Positions 1 to 6,024 of a DNA stretch of 8,746 nucleotides are shown here, piece after piece (positions within the stretch are counted from its first letter, which is position 1; every line of letters starts with the position of its first letter). The stretch is taken from contig JAODBP010000089.1 in NCBI GenBank assembly GCA_025464025.1, forward strand, positions 1-8,746, read 5' to 3'. The notes under the pieces are model-generated. The model was not told the DNA's origin. It ran no database searches and saw nothing but the letters and a program-made list of their open reading frames with translations. The DNA comes from Actinomycetes bacterium. Its GTDB lineage: Bacteria; Actinomycetota; Acidimicrobiia; Acidimicrobiales; CADCSY01. The translations under genes and the position numbers were made by a program.

Positions 1-163
1 CGTCGAGGTGGCCCAGTCGCTCCTTGAGCTTGGCCGGCGAGGCGAACGCCCACTCCATCGGCACCTGCTGGTCGAAGAGCATGCCGAGGAGGAGCGCGAG
101 CGGGTCCTCCGCGAGGAGGCGATCGGCCTGGTCGTCCCCGGTGATGAAGAACGTGTCGGTCAC
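1..163 (-). CDS. HhH-GPD family DNA-glycosylase-like protein, N-terminal fragment
   Basis: The gene runs off the left edge and only its first 54 codons are visible. The visible protein contains DRLLAEDPLALLLGMLFDQQ (residues 14-33) followed by VPMEWAFASP. This is the typical opening of the small, uncharacterised HhH-GPD proteins of actinobacteria (the TIGR03252 type). Such proteins carry the helix-hairpin-helix fold of base-excision-repair glycosylases and may act on damaged DNA, but their substrate is not established. The hairpin and the catalytic aspartate would lie in the missing part. The start is GTG at 163, 20 bases after the VOC gene stops. No good ribosome-binding site is visible, so translation may depend on the upstream gene. 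It is the last visible member of the minus-strand operon. I am confident of the family and cannot judge whether the gene is intact. Confidence 0.8.
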   Translation of the reverse strand, partial: MTDTFFITGDDQADRLLAEDPLALLLGMLFDQQVPMEWAFASPAKLKERLGHLD

Positions 164-183
164 GTCGTCACGGTAGTTGTAGG

Positions 184-567
184 TCAGCCATGCTGCGTGA
201 GGCTGATGACGTTCCCGTCCAGGTCTCGATAGCGGGAGGTCCGGCCCCAAGGCTCCGGCCTTGGTTCGTGCACCAGCGTGGCACCAGCCGCCGTCGCGAG
301 AGCGTGCGCATTGTCGATGTCGTCCACGGTGAGACCGATCTGAGCGCCTGTCGTGACGTCAGCGGTCTTTGCTTCGTACAGCGCGAAGTGCAGGTAGGCC
401 CCGTCGGTCCATGAGTAGGAGGCGTGGTCGCCGCTGATCCAGCGGTCATCGCCAGCTTCGTCGGTGTGGTCGGCCTCATGGAGGTCGATGCCGAAGCCCT
501 CGCGGTAGAGCCGGGCCGAGCGCTCGAGATCGCTGACCTCGAGCACGACGAGCATCAAGCGATTCAT
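184..567 (-). CDS. VOC superfamily (glyoxalase/bleomycin-resistance fold) protein
   Basis: A 127-residue single-domain protein, the usual length for one VOC module made of two beta-alpha-beta-beta-beta halves. The first half begins VVLEVSDLERSARLY (7-21), matching the common 'V-D-L-E-R-S-x-x-F/Y-Y' helix. The second half has LTVDDIDNAHALATAAGA (79-96) and ends with RDLDGNVISLTQ (114-125), close to the family signature DPDGN-hhEhh. Members include glyoxalase I, dioxygenases, fosfomycin-modifying enzymes and antibiotic-binding proteins. Here the glutamate that usually binds metal after DGN is replaced by serine (S122), and no histidine sits in the first strand. A ligand-binding rather than metal-enzyme role is therefore plausible. 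The start is ATG at 567, which overlaps the DinB-like gene's stop as ATGA. A second in-frame ATG lies four codons on. The overlap suggests translational coupling. The family is secure but the substrate is unknown. Confidence 0.85.
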   Translation of the reverse strand: MNRLMLVVLEVSDLERSARLYREGFGIDLHEADHTDEAGDDRWISGDHASYSWTDGAYLHFALYEAKTADVTTGAQIGLTVDDIDNAHALATAAGATLVHEPRPEPWGRTSRYRDLDGNVISLTQHG

Positions 568-1043
568 GGGCGATCTCCAGTGTCGGCCGGTCCGCCGGGG
601 GTGGTCAGGCGATGGGTCGTGGCGGCGTAGAGATCCCGCAGGACCCCGATCTCGGCGCCGTGGTGGATGAGCTCGTCGACCATGTGGAGCACGAGCTCGC
701 GGCGGCTCGCCTCGGCGTAGGGGCCGCCGACGGGGCCGACCGGCGTGTCGAGCTCGGCCTCGGTGAGCGGTGAGACGAGGCCGTCCCATCGGTGCCAGGC
801 GTCCTCGAGGTCGGTGATCGCCTCGTCGGCGGTGGCGCGCGTCGGCGTCGGTCGAGCTACGGGCTCGTGGCCGAGCCAGCGCCAGTTGCGCTCGGCGGCC
901 AGGCCATCGGCGATGTGGGCCAGGCGCCAGGCGATCGTGGTCACGCCGGGCGCCGGCTCCCACGTCAGCTCGTCGTCCGTGAGCCCCTCGACCCGGGCCC
1001 GGAGCCGGTCGTAGAAGTACGGCGTGGCGATGGGGTCGGTCAC
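564..1043 (-). CDS. DinB-like (DinB_2 / YfiT fold) protein
   Basis: A 159-residue protein of the DinB/YfiT four-helix fold. Landmarks are DPIATPYFYDRLRARVEGLT (3-22), LTDDELTWEP (21-30), WRLAHIADGLAAERNW (39-54) and ELIHHGAEIGVLRDLY (124-139). His43 and His127/His128 lie where this superfamily places its metal-binding histidines. One usual histidine position appears to hold Glu124, which I recall as common in this subgroup. Relatives include mycothiol- or bacillithiol-dependent transferases and many proteins of unknown role, so thiol-dependent detoxification is a fair guess but not shown. I chose the GTG at 1043, which overlaps the upstream stop as GTGA and has an AGGATGG ribosome-binding-like motif five bases before it. 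The alternative ATG at 1052 adds three residues (M-G-A). The gene ends inside the start codon of the VOC gene, so both neighbours look translationally coupled. Confidence 0.8.
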   Translation of the reverse strand: MTDPIATPYFYDRLRARVEGLTDDELTWEPAPGVTTIAWRLAHIADGLAAERNWRWLGHEPVARPTPTRATADEAITDLEDAWHRWDGLVSPLTEAELDTPVGPVGGPYAEASRRELVLHMVDELIHHGAEIGVLRDLYAATTHRLTTPGGPADTGDRP

Positions 1044-2104
1044 GGCGCCCATCCTGTCTCGGTGGCCCACGCCTCGGCCCGGGCCGTGATGTCGCGGATC
1101 ACGTCGGACTTGGCCTCGGTGTAGTGCTGCCTGGTCGGCCACTCCCGGGTGGTGAGCGAGCGCTTGACCGAGCCGTAGCGGTCGCGGTCCTCGTCGCAGG
1201 CCCGCAGCCAGTCGCGGAACAGGAGGTGTCGGCGCTCCCAGGCGCTGCCCGCCGAGCACACGTGGACGTGGACGTCGCCCTCGGGCGTGCGCACCATCCA
1301 GTGGCCGGGCTCGCGGACCCGGAGCACGTAGCCGGCCGCCTCGAGCGGCGCGAGCCAGACGTCGTCGACCTGAGGGACGCTGAGCTGGATGTCCACGATG
1401 GGCTTGGCCGCCAGCCCGGGGACGCTGGTCGAGCCCACGTGCTCGATGCGGTGGTCGATCCCCGCAAGCGCTGCGTCGATGCGATCGCGCTCGACGGCGA
1501 ACCGGTCGGGCCACGACGGGTCGGGGTCGACCACGTCGATGTCGCCGGCTTCCGGTCCGCCGACGAGCTCGATGACCGACGCCGTGCCCGACGACACCAA
1601 CGCGAGGACGCGGGCGGCGGTCGCTTCGGAGGCCTCGTGGGTCGTGTCGAGCAGCTGGCGCTGGTAGGCGCCGACGTCGCGGAACGGCTCGTACATCCTG
1701 CGGACCGGGCCGGTCTCGGTCAGCTCCCCGTCACCCCTCGCCGCGGCACGAGCCACGCACGTCGCTTCTGTCGGCCGGAGCACCACGTAGTGCAGCTCGA
1801 GGTCAGGGTGGAAGACGTGGTCGACGAACGCCTCGAGGAACCACGGTGTCACGAGGCCGTCGAGCACGACCTGGTAGCCGCCGAGCGCGTAGGCCCGGGC
1901 GGCAACGGCGAGGGCGCCGATCACGACTTCGTTCTGGGCGTGCGACTCCGGCAGCCACGGGGGGATGTAGCCGCTGGCGATGACGTGGAAGAAGTCGTCG
2001 CCCTTCAGGTGCACCGCCCGCTCGAACGACCGGGCCACGAGCCCGGCGACCGTGGTCTTGCCGGCGCCGGGTGGGCCGGTCAGGAGGAGGATCGACCCGG
2101 CCAC
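1040..2104 (-). CDS. P-loop kinase-like (AAA_33 type) and GrpB domain fusion protein
   Basis: A 354-residue two-domain protein. Residues 1-170 form a P-loop NTPase with Walker A GPPGAGKTT (10-18), an acidic pair GDD (35-37) after the second strand, a Walker-B-like strand VVLDG (79-83) and a kinase-like region with several arginines (115-145). This resembles the small-molecule kinases annotated as AAA_33. Residues about 188-345 are a GrpB (UPF0157) domain: DPDPSWPDRFAVERDRI (193-209), HVGSTSVPGLAAKPIVDI (222-239), then HVHVCSAGSAWERRHLLFRD (279-298) and an SVKRSL helix. GrpB has a nucleotidyltransferase-like fold and is known fused to dephospho-CoA kinase in actinobacteria. Here the partner is a different kinase domain. 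The start is GTG at 2104, just before the first strand of the P-loop domain. The gene lies 42 bases after its smaller paralogue and overlaps the DinB-like gene by GTGA. The domain calls are strong but the substrate is unknown. Confidence 0.88.
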   Translation of the reverse strand: MAGSILLLTGPPGAGKTTVAGLVARSFERAVHLKGDDFFHVIASGYIPPWLPESHAQNEVVIGALAVAARAYALGGYQVVLDGLVTPWFLEAFVDHVFHPDLELHYVVLRPTEATCVARAAARGDGELTETGPVRRMYEPFRDVGAYQRQLLDTTHEASEATAARVLALVSSGTASVIELVGGPEAGDIDVVDPDPSWPDRFAVERDRIDAALAGIDHRIEHVGSTSVPGLAAKPIVDIQLSVPQVDDVWLAPLEAAGYVLRVREPGHWMVRTPEGDVHVHVCSAGSAWERRHLLFRDWLRACDEDRDRYGSVKRSLTTREWPTRQHYTEAKSDVIRDITARAEAWATETGWAP

Positions 2105-2143
2105 GGCGGCACGGTACCGAGGACCGCGGGCGAGGTGCCGGCC
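2105..2143 (-). other. Hairpin in the spacer between the two kinase genes
   Basis: The 42-base spacer can fold into a hairpin that ends directly beside the GTG start of the kinase-GrpB gene. On the plus strand the arms are GGC+GGCAC (2105-2112) and GTGCC+GCC (2135-2139 and 2141-2143). They pair over 8 bp with one bulged base at 2140 and a 22-base loop. In the minus-strand message the 3' arm covers the bases just before the start codon, where no ribosome-binding site is evident. It could affect translation of the fusion gene or mark an RNA-processing site. In DNA this GC-rich it may also be chance. Confidence 0.3.
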
Positions 2144-2146
2144 GTT

Positions 2147-2644
2147 TCAGCCGAGGAGGGCGAGGACGGCGGCGGCCACCTCAGCCGGTGATCCGGACGC
2201 GTCGACGACGTTCGCCTCGTGCGGCCCGAGGTCGGCGTAGCGAGCGTGGAGCGCCGTGATCCCATCCCGATCGGCGAGATGGGCGGGGTCGCGCTGCTCG
2301 ATCCGGGCCAGGCAGGTGGCGAGGTCGGCCCGGAGGAAGGCGGATCGGACGGTGATGCCCTGGGACGCACCGGCCCGGGTGACCTGGTCGACGGCGTCGG
2401 GGAAGAGGTGGCCGTCGACCACGACCGTGGCGCCGGCGATCGCGAACTGCCAGGCGGCGGCGATGGCGGCGGCGCCGACGGCGTGGTGGTGGTCGGGGTG
2501 CCAGGGGTCGCCGCCGACGAGGAACCGGGCGAAGGTGTCGATGGGGAGGTGGAAGGCCGGGTCGCGGGTCTCGGCCACGAGCCGGCTCACGGTCGTCTTG
2601 CCCACCCCCACCGGACCGCAGACGAGCAGGATCGGGCCGGCCAC
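2147..2644 (-). CDS. Small P-loop kinase-like (AAA family) protein
   Basis: A 165-residue single P-loop NTPase domain. Walker A is GPVGVGKTT (10-18), with an aspartate at 36 (HLPIDTF) and a Walker-B-like strand VVVDG (74-78). The stretch FLRADLATCLARIEQRDP (103-120) resembles the arginine-bearing lid of nucleoside or small-molecule kinases. It is a paralogue of the N-terminal half of the next gene, since Walker A and the aspartate after strand 2 fall at identical residue numbers. It probably phosphorylates a small molecule, which cannot be identified here. The start is GTG at 2644, immediately before the first strand (V-A-G-P-I-L-L-V), matching the paralogue's start (M-A-G-S-I-L-L-L). An ACGGGG stretch sits next to it. 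Longer in-frame versions would run antisense through the acetyltransferase gene and are unlikely. It looks like the first gene of the minus-strand operon. Confidence 0.83.
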   Translation of the reverse strand: MAGPILLVCGPVGVGKTTVSRLVAETRDPAFHLPIDTFARFLVGGDPWHPDHHHAVGAAAIAAAWQFAIAGATVVVDGHLFPDAVDQVTRAGASQGITVRSAFLRADLATCLARIEQRDPAHLADRDGITALHARYADLGPHEANVVDASGSPAEVAAAVLALLG

Positions 2645-2677
2645 CCCGTCATGCTGCCCGGCTGCGAGCCTTGCGTG
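2645..2677. promoter_or_regulatory. Very short divergent region between kinase operon and acetyltransferase gene
   Basis: Only 33 bases lie between the two divergent start codons, too few for two independent promoters. Each promoter must therefore lie partly inside the opposite gene. The gap holds a small inverted repeat, GGCT-GCG-AGCC (2660-2670), which might be an operator but is short enough to be chance. I see no convincing -10 or -35 hexamers and no good ribosome-binding site before the acetyltransferase ATG. Confidence 0.3.
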
Positions 2678-3133
2678 ATGGACATCCGTCGGGCCCGAGC
2701 CGCCGACCACGCGGCGTGCCAGGAGGTCGAGCGCCGGGCCGGCGAGCTGTTCCGCTCGATCGGCATGGACGCCGTGGCCGACGACGAGCCGTTCACGGTC
2801 GAGGAGCTGGCGGCCGGCGAGGTGTGGGTCGCGGGCGAGGGTGGCGAGGTGGTCGGCTACGTGCTGGCGATCGTGGTCGACGGCGGGACCCACGTCGAGC
2901 AGGTGAGCATCGTCCCCGAGGTCGCCGGCCGCGGCGTCGGTCGAACCTTGCTCGACCGGCTCGGCGGGCCGCTCACGCTGACGACCTTCCGCGACGTCCC
3001 CTGGAACGCCCCGTACTACGAGCGCCTCGGCTTCGAGGTGCTCACCGACCCCGGCCCCGAGCTCGAGGCCCTCATGGCCTCCGAGTCCTGGCTCGAGGCC
3101 TTCGGCCCGCGGGTCGCCATGCGCCGCGCCTGA
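2678..3133 (+). CDS. GNAT family N-acetyltransferase
   Basis: A 151-residue protein covering one GNAT domain, which transfers an acetyl group from acetyl-CoA to an amine. It opens MDIRRARAADHAACQEVERR (1-20), the usual first strand and helix. The central strand and acetyl-CoA loop are VEQVSIVPEVAGRGVGRTLL (73-92), matching V-x-x-x-Q/R-x-x-G-x-G/A. Near the end it has WNAPYYERLGFEVL (109-122), the common N-x-P/A-x-x-x-Y-x-x-x-G-F signature. Members of this type often act on small amines, amino acids or antibiotics, and the substrate here is unknown. The start is ATG at 2678. A GTG just before it would add one residue. Transcription is divergent from the kinase operon and convergent with aceE, with the stop codon at the foot of a long palindrome. 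The family is secure. Confidence 0.9.
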   Translation: MDIRRARAADHAACQEVERRAGELFRSIGMDAVADDEPFTVEELAAGEVWVAGEGGEVVGYVLAIVVDGGTHVEQVSIVPEVAGRGVGRTLLDRLGGPLTLTTFRDVPWNAPYYERLGFEVLTDPGPELEALMASESWLEAFGPRVAMRRA

Positions 3134-3189
3134 GCCGAGTCGTGGAGCGACGTGCACCGCATGGGTGCATCACGCCCCACAACTCGCTC
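3132..3189. terminator. Long imperfect palindrome between convergent genes, probable two-way terminator
   Basis: Nearly the whole gap between the acetyltransferase stop and the aceE stop folds on itself about position 3161. The innermost stem is TGCACC (3153-3158) with GGTGCA (3164-3169) around a 5-base loop. Pairing continues outward with a G-T pair at 3152/3170, 3 bp (3147-3149 with 3173-3175), 4 bp (3142-3145 with 3177-3180), 5 bp (3136-3140 with 3182-3186) and 3 bp (3132-3134 with 3187-3189, past a bulged C at 3135). That makes 21 Watson-Crick pairs and 4 mismatched positions. There is no T-run, which is common for actinobacterial terminators. Its symmetry and its place between two gene ends fit termination from both sides. 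Confidence 0.6.
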
Positions 3190-3192
3190 GGA

Positions 3193-5895
3193 TCAGGCGT
3201 TGGCCGGGTTGGGAGCCTCGGGGTCGACGCCGTAGCGGGCGATGGCGTCGGCCACGAGCTCGGGCTTGACCTGGCCCTCGCGGGCGAGGGCCGAGAGCAC
3301 GGCGACGACGACGTGGCCGTGGTCGACCTCGAAGTGCCGGCGCAGCTGGGCCCGGGTGTCGGACCGGCCGAAGCCGTCGGTGCCGAGGGGCAGCCACCCG
3401 CCGGGGACCCAGCGGGCGATGCTGTCGGGCACCGACATCATGTGGTCGGTGACGGCGACGTAGGGGCCCTCGGCCCGCTCGAGCTGGCTGGTGACCCACG
3501 GCGTGCGGCGGGGCTGCGACGGGTGCAGCCGGTTCCAGCGCTCGGCGGCCAGGGCCTCCTCGCGCAGGGCCTTGTACGACGTGGCCGACCACAGCTCGGC
3601 GGCAACGTCGTAGTGCTCGGCCAGCTCGTCGCGGGCCTGGGCCGCCCACTGCCACGCCGGGCCGGAGAACAGGATCGTGGCCCGCTTCGACGGCCCGGCC
3701 GGGGCGTCGGCGAACTTGTAGAGCCCGCCCAGCAGGTCGTTCTCGATGCCCTCGGGCATGGCCGGCATCGGGTAGTTCTCGTTGTAGAGGGTCAGGTAGT
3801 AGAAGACGTCCTCGCCCTCGACGAACATCCGCTTCGAGCCCTCGCGGATGATGGCGGCCATCTCGTAGGCGAAGGCCGGGTCGTAGGCCTGGCAGTTCGG
3901 GTAGGCGGCGGCGAGGTGGAGGCTGTGGCCATCGTCGTGCTGGAGCCCCTCGCCGTGCAGCGTGGTGCGCCCGGCGGTGGCGCCGAGCATGAAGCCCCGG
4001 CCCCGCTGGTCGGCGAAGGCCCACGCCAGGTCGCCGATCCGCTGGAAGCCGAACATCGAGTAGAAGATGAAGAACGGCAGCATCGTCACGCCGTGGGTGG
4101 CGTACGACGTGCCGGCGGCGGTGAAGCTGGCGAACGAGCCGGCCTCGGTGATGCCCTCCTCGAGGATCTGGCCCGACTGCGACTCGCGGTACGAGAGCAG
4201 CAGGTCGGCGTCGACCGGCTCGTAGAGCTGCCCGAGGGCGGCGTAGATGCCGATCTCCCGGAAGAGCGAGTCGAGGCCGAAGGTGCGGGCCTCGTCGGGG
4301 ATGATCGGCACCACCTTGTCGCCGACCTTCTCGTCCCGCACGAGGTTCCGCAGCAGACGGGCGAACGACATCGTGGTCGACACCGCCGAGCTCCCCGAGC
4401 CCTTCAGCAGCTCGTCCCACACCTTGGGGTCGGGCATCTCGCTCCGGCTGCCCCGGCGGTTGGGCGTGCGCATCGGCAGCGAGCCGTCGAGCGCCCGGCG
4501 CCGCTGGCGGAGGTACTCCATCTCCGGCGAGTCGTCGGCCGGCATGAAGTACGGGGGCAACGGGCCCTCGAGCGCGGCGTCCGGGATCTCCTCGTGCATG
4601 AAGAGGCGGTCGCGGAACGTCTTGATCGCGGCCGACTCCATCTTCTTGATCTGGTGCGTGGCGTTGCGGCCCTCGACGTCGGGGCCGAGCGTCCAGCCCT
4701 TCACCGTCTTGGCCAGGATCACGGTGGGCGAGCCCTGGTGCTCGACGGCGGCCTTGTAGGCGGCGTAGAGCTTCCGGTAGTCGTGCCCGCCGCGCGGCAG
4801 GTTGCGCAGGTCGTCGTCGGTGAGGTGCTCGACCATCTGGCGCAGGCGGGGGTCGGGGCCGAAGAAGTGCTCGCGGATGTAGGCGCCCGACTCGACCGAG
4901 TACTTCTGGAACTGGCCGTCGACCGTGGTGTTCATCTTGTTGAGGAGGACGCCGTCCTTGTCCTTGGCCAGCAGCTCGTCCCACTTCGAGCCCCACACGA
5001 CCTTGATGACGTTCCAGCCGGCGCCGCGGAACACGGCCTCGAGCTCCTGGATGATCTTGCCGTTGCCGCGGACCGGGCCGTCGAGCCGCTGGAGGTTGCA
5101 GTTGACGACGAAGATCAGGTTGTCGAGCTGCTCGCGGGCGGCGATGGAGAGGGCGCCGAGCGACTCGGGCTCGTCGCACTCGCCGTCACCCAGGAAGGCC
5201 CAGACCTTCGAGCCCGACGTGTCCTTGAGCTGGCGGTTGAGCAGGTAGCGGTTGAACCGGGCCTGGTAGATGGCGTTGATCGGGCCGAGGCCCATCGACA
5301 CCGTCGGGAACTCCCAGAACTCGGGCATGAGCCGGGGGTGGGGGTACGACGAGAGTCCGTTGCCGCCGACCTCCTGGCGGAAGTTGTCGAGCTGGGCCTC
5401 GGTGAGGCGGCCCTCGAGGAAGGCCCGGGCGTAGATGCCGGGGGCGGCGTGGCCCTGGAAGTACACCTGGTCGCCGTCGAGGCCGTCGTCCTTGCCCCGG
5501 AAGAAGTGGTTGTAGGCCACCTCGTAGAGCGACGCCGAGGAGGCGTAGGTGGCCAGGTGGCCGCCGATGCCGTCGGACGTCTTGTTGGCCCGGATCACCA
5601 TGGCCGCCGCGTTCCAGCGGATGAAGGCCCGGATGCGGCGCTCGAGGTACTCGTCGCCGGGGAACCAGGCCTGTTGGTCGACTGGGATCGTGTTCACGTA
5701 GGGCGTGGTGATCGTGGCGGGCAGGCCGACCTGCCGCTCACGGGCCCGTTCCAGGAGCGCGGAGATGAGGTAGCGGGCCCGCACCGGCCCGTGCGTGTCG
5801 ACGATGGCGTCGAGGCTGTCGAGCCACTCCTTCGTCTCTTGCGGGTCGACGTCGGGGAGGGAGTGCACGAACCCGTCGAAGATCATGACCCCCAT
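3193..5895 (-). CDS. aceE: Pyruvate dehydrogenase E1 component, homodimeric type
   Basis: A 900-residue protein matching AceE end to end. It is the thiamine-diphosphate-dependent E1 subunit that decarboxylates pyruvate and passes the acetyl group to the lipoyl E2 subunit, feeding acetyl-CoA to the citric acid cycle. The ThDP/Mg motif runs from GDGECDE (236-242) to NCN (265-267). The cofactor-site histidines lie in [10 protein letters not shown] (H113) and YFQGHAAPG (H149). Typical AceE blocks follow, such as [11 protein letters not shown] (103-113) and [20 protein letters not shown] (182-201). The length is normal for the family (about 890-930). The start is ATG at 5895; a second ATG three codons on (5886) fits equally well because neither has a strong ribosome-binding site. 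No E2 or E3 gene lies beside it, as is usual in actinobacteria, where E1 is often a lone gene. It is flanked by a palindromic terminator and a 129-base divergent region. Confidence 0.98.
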   Translation of the reverse strand: MGVMIFDGFVHSLPDVDPQETKEWLDSLDAIVDTHGPVRARYLISALLERARERQVGLPATITTPYVNTIPVDQQAWFPGDEYLERRIRAFIRWNAAAMVIRANKTSDGIGGHLATYASSASLYEVAYNHFFRGKDDGLDGDQVYFQGHAAPGIYARAFLEGRLTEAQLDNFRQEVGGNGLSSYPHPRLMPEFWEFPTVSMGLGPINAIYQARFNRYLLNRQLKDTSGSKVWAFLGDGECDEPESLGALSIAAREQLDNLIFVVNCNLQRLDGPVRGNGKIIQELEAVFRGAGWNVIKVVWGSKWDELLAKDKDGVLLNKMNTTVDGQFQKYSVESGAYIREHFFGPDPRLRQMVEHLTDDDLRNLPRGGHDYRKLYAAYKAAVEHQGSPTVILAKTVKGWTLGPDVEGRNATHQIKKMESAAIKTFRDRLFMHEEIPDAALEGPLPPYFMPADDSPEMEYLRQRRRALDGSLPMRTPNRRGSRSEMPDPKVWDELLKGSGSSAVSTTMSFARLLRNLVRDEKVGDKVVPIIPDEARTFGLDSLFREIGIYAALGQLYEPVDADLLLSYRESQSGQILEEGITEAGSFASFTAAGTSYATHGVTMLPFFIFYSMFGFQRIGDLAWAFADQRGRGFMLGATAGRTTLHGEGLQHDDGHSLHLAAAYPNCQAYDPAFAYEMAAIIREGSKRMFVEGEDVFYYLTLYNENYPMPAMPEGIENDLLGGLYKFADAPAGPSKRATILFSGPAWQWAAQARDELAEHYDVAAELWSATSYKALREEALAAERWNRLHPSQPRRTPWVTSQLERAEGPYVAVTDHMMSVPDSIARWVPGGWLPLGTDGFGRSDTRAQLRRHFEVDHGHVVVAVLSALAREGQVKPELVADAIARYGVDPEAPNPANA

Positions 5896-6024
5896 TCTCT
5901 CGGGTTACCGAGGAGTTCGGGAACAACGCTGATGGTTTCGCTCCGCAGGCTCCGCTCGACGCCGCCTGCTCGCTGGCGCTCCCGACGGCGGTTTGTGCTC
6001 TCGCTGTCCGGCAGGATGAGGGGA
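5896..6024. promoter_or_regulatory. Divergent intergenic region between aceE and the RNase HI-SLOG gene
   Basis: The 129 bases must hold the promoters of both divergent transcripts, but I see no textbook -35/-10 pair. A hexamer TAACCC lies six bases before the aceE ATG (minus strand), which would suit a leaderless message if it were a -10 element, though its last base does not match. Near the aceE side is a small palindrome, GTTC-GG-GAAC (5915-5924). The middle has two GCTCCGC copies nine bases apart (5940-5946 and 5949-5955). It also has a hairpin with arms GCAGGC (5945-5950) and GCCTGC (5964-5969), extended by an inner CG/CG pair. This GC-rich repeat block would sit in the 5' leader of one of the two genes or between promoters. 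Confidence 0.45.

Noticed and set aside
568..963. N-terminal extension of the VOC protein frame
   Set aside because: It overlaps the DinB-like gene out of frame and is arginine-rich junk. The ATG at 567 gives a normal-length VOC domain.
1124..2191. A 355-codon plus-strand frame antisense to the kinase-GrpB gene
   Set aside because: The opposite strand carries clear Walker A and GrpB motifs, and this frame shows no domain.
2645..3157. N-terminal extension of the small kinase on the minus strand
   Set aside because: It would run antisense through a clear GNAT acetyltransferase, and the Walker A motif sits at its normal distance from the GTG at 2644.
3170..5179. A 669-codon minus-strand frame inside aceE
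   Set aside because: It is an out-of-frame shadow of aceE, rich in R, P and A and without any recognisable motif.
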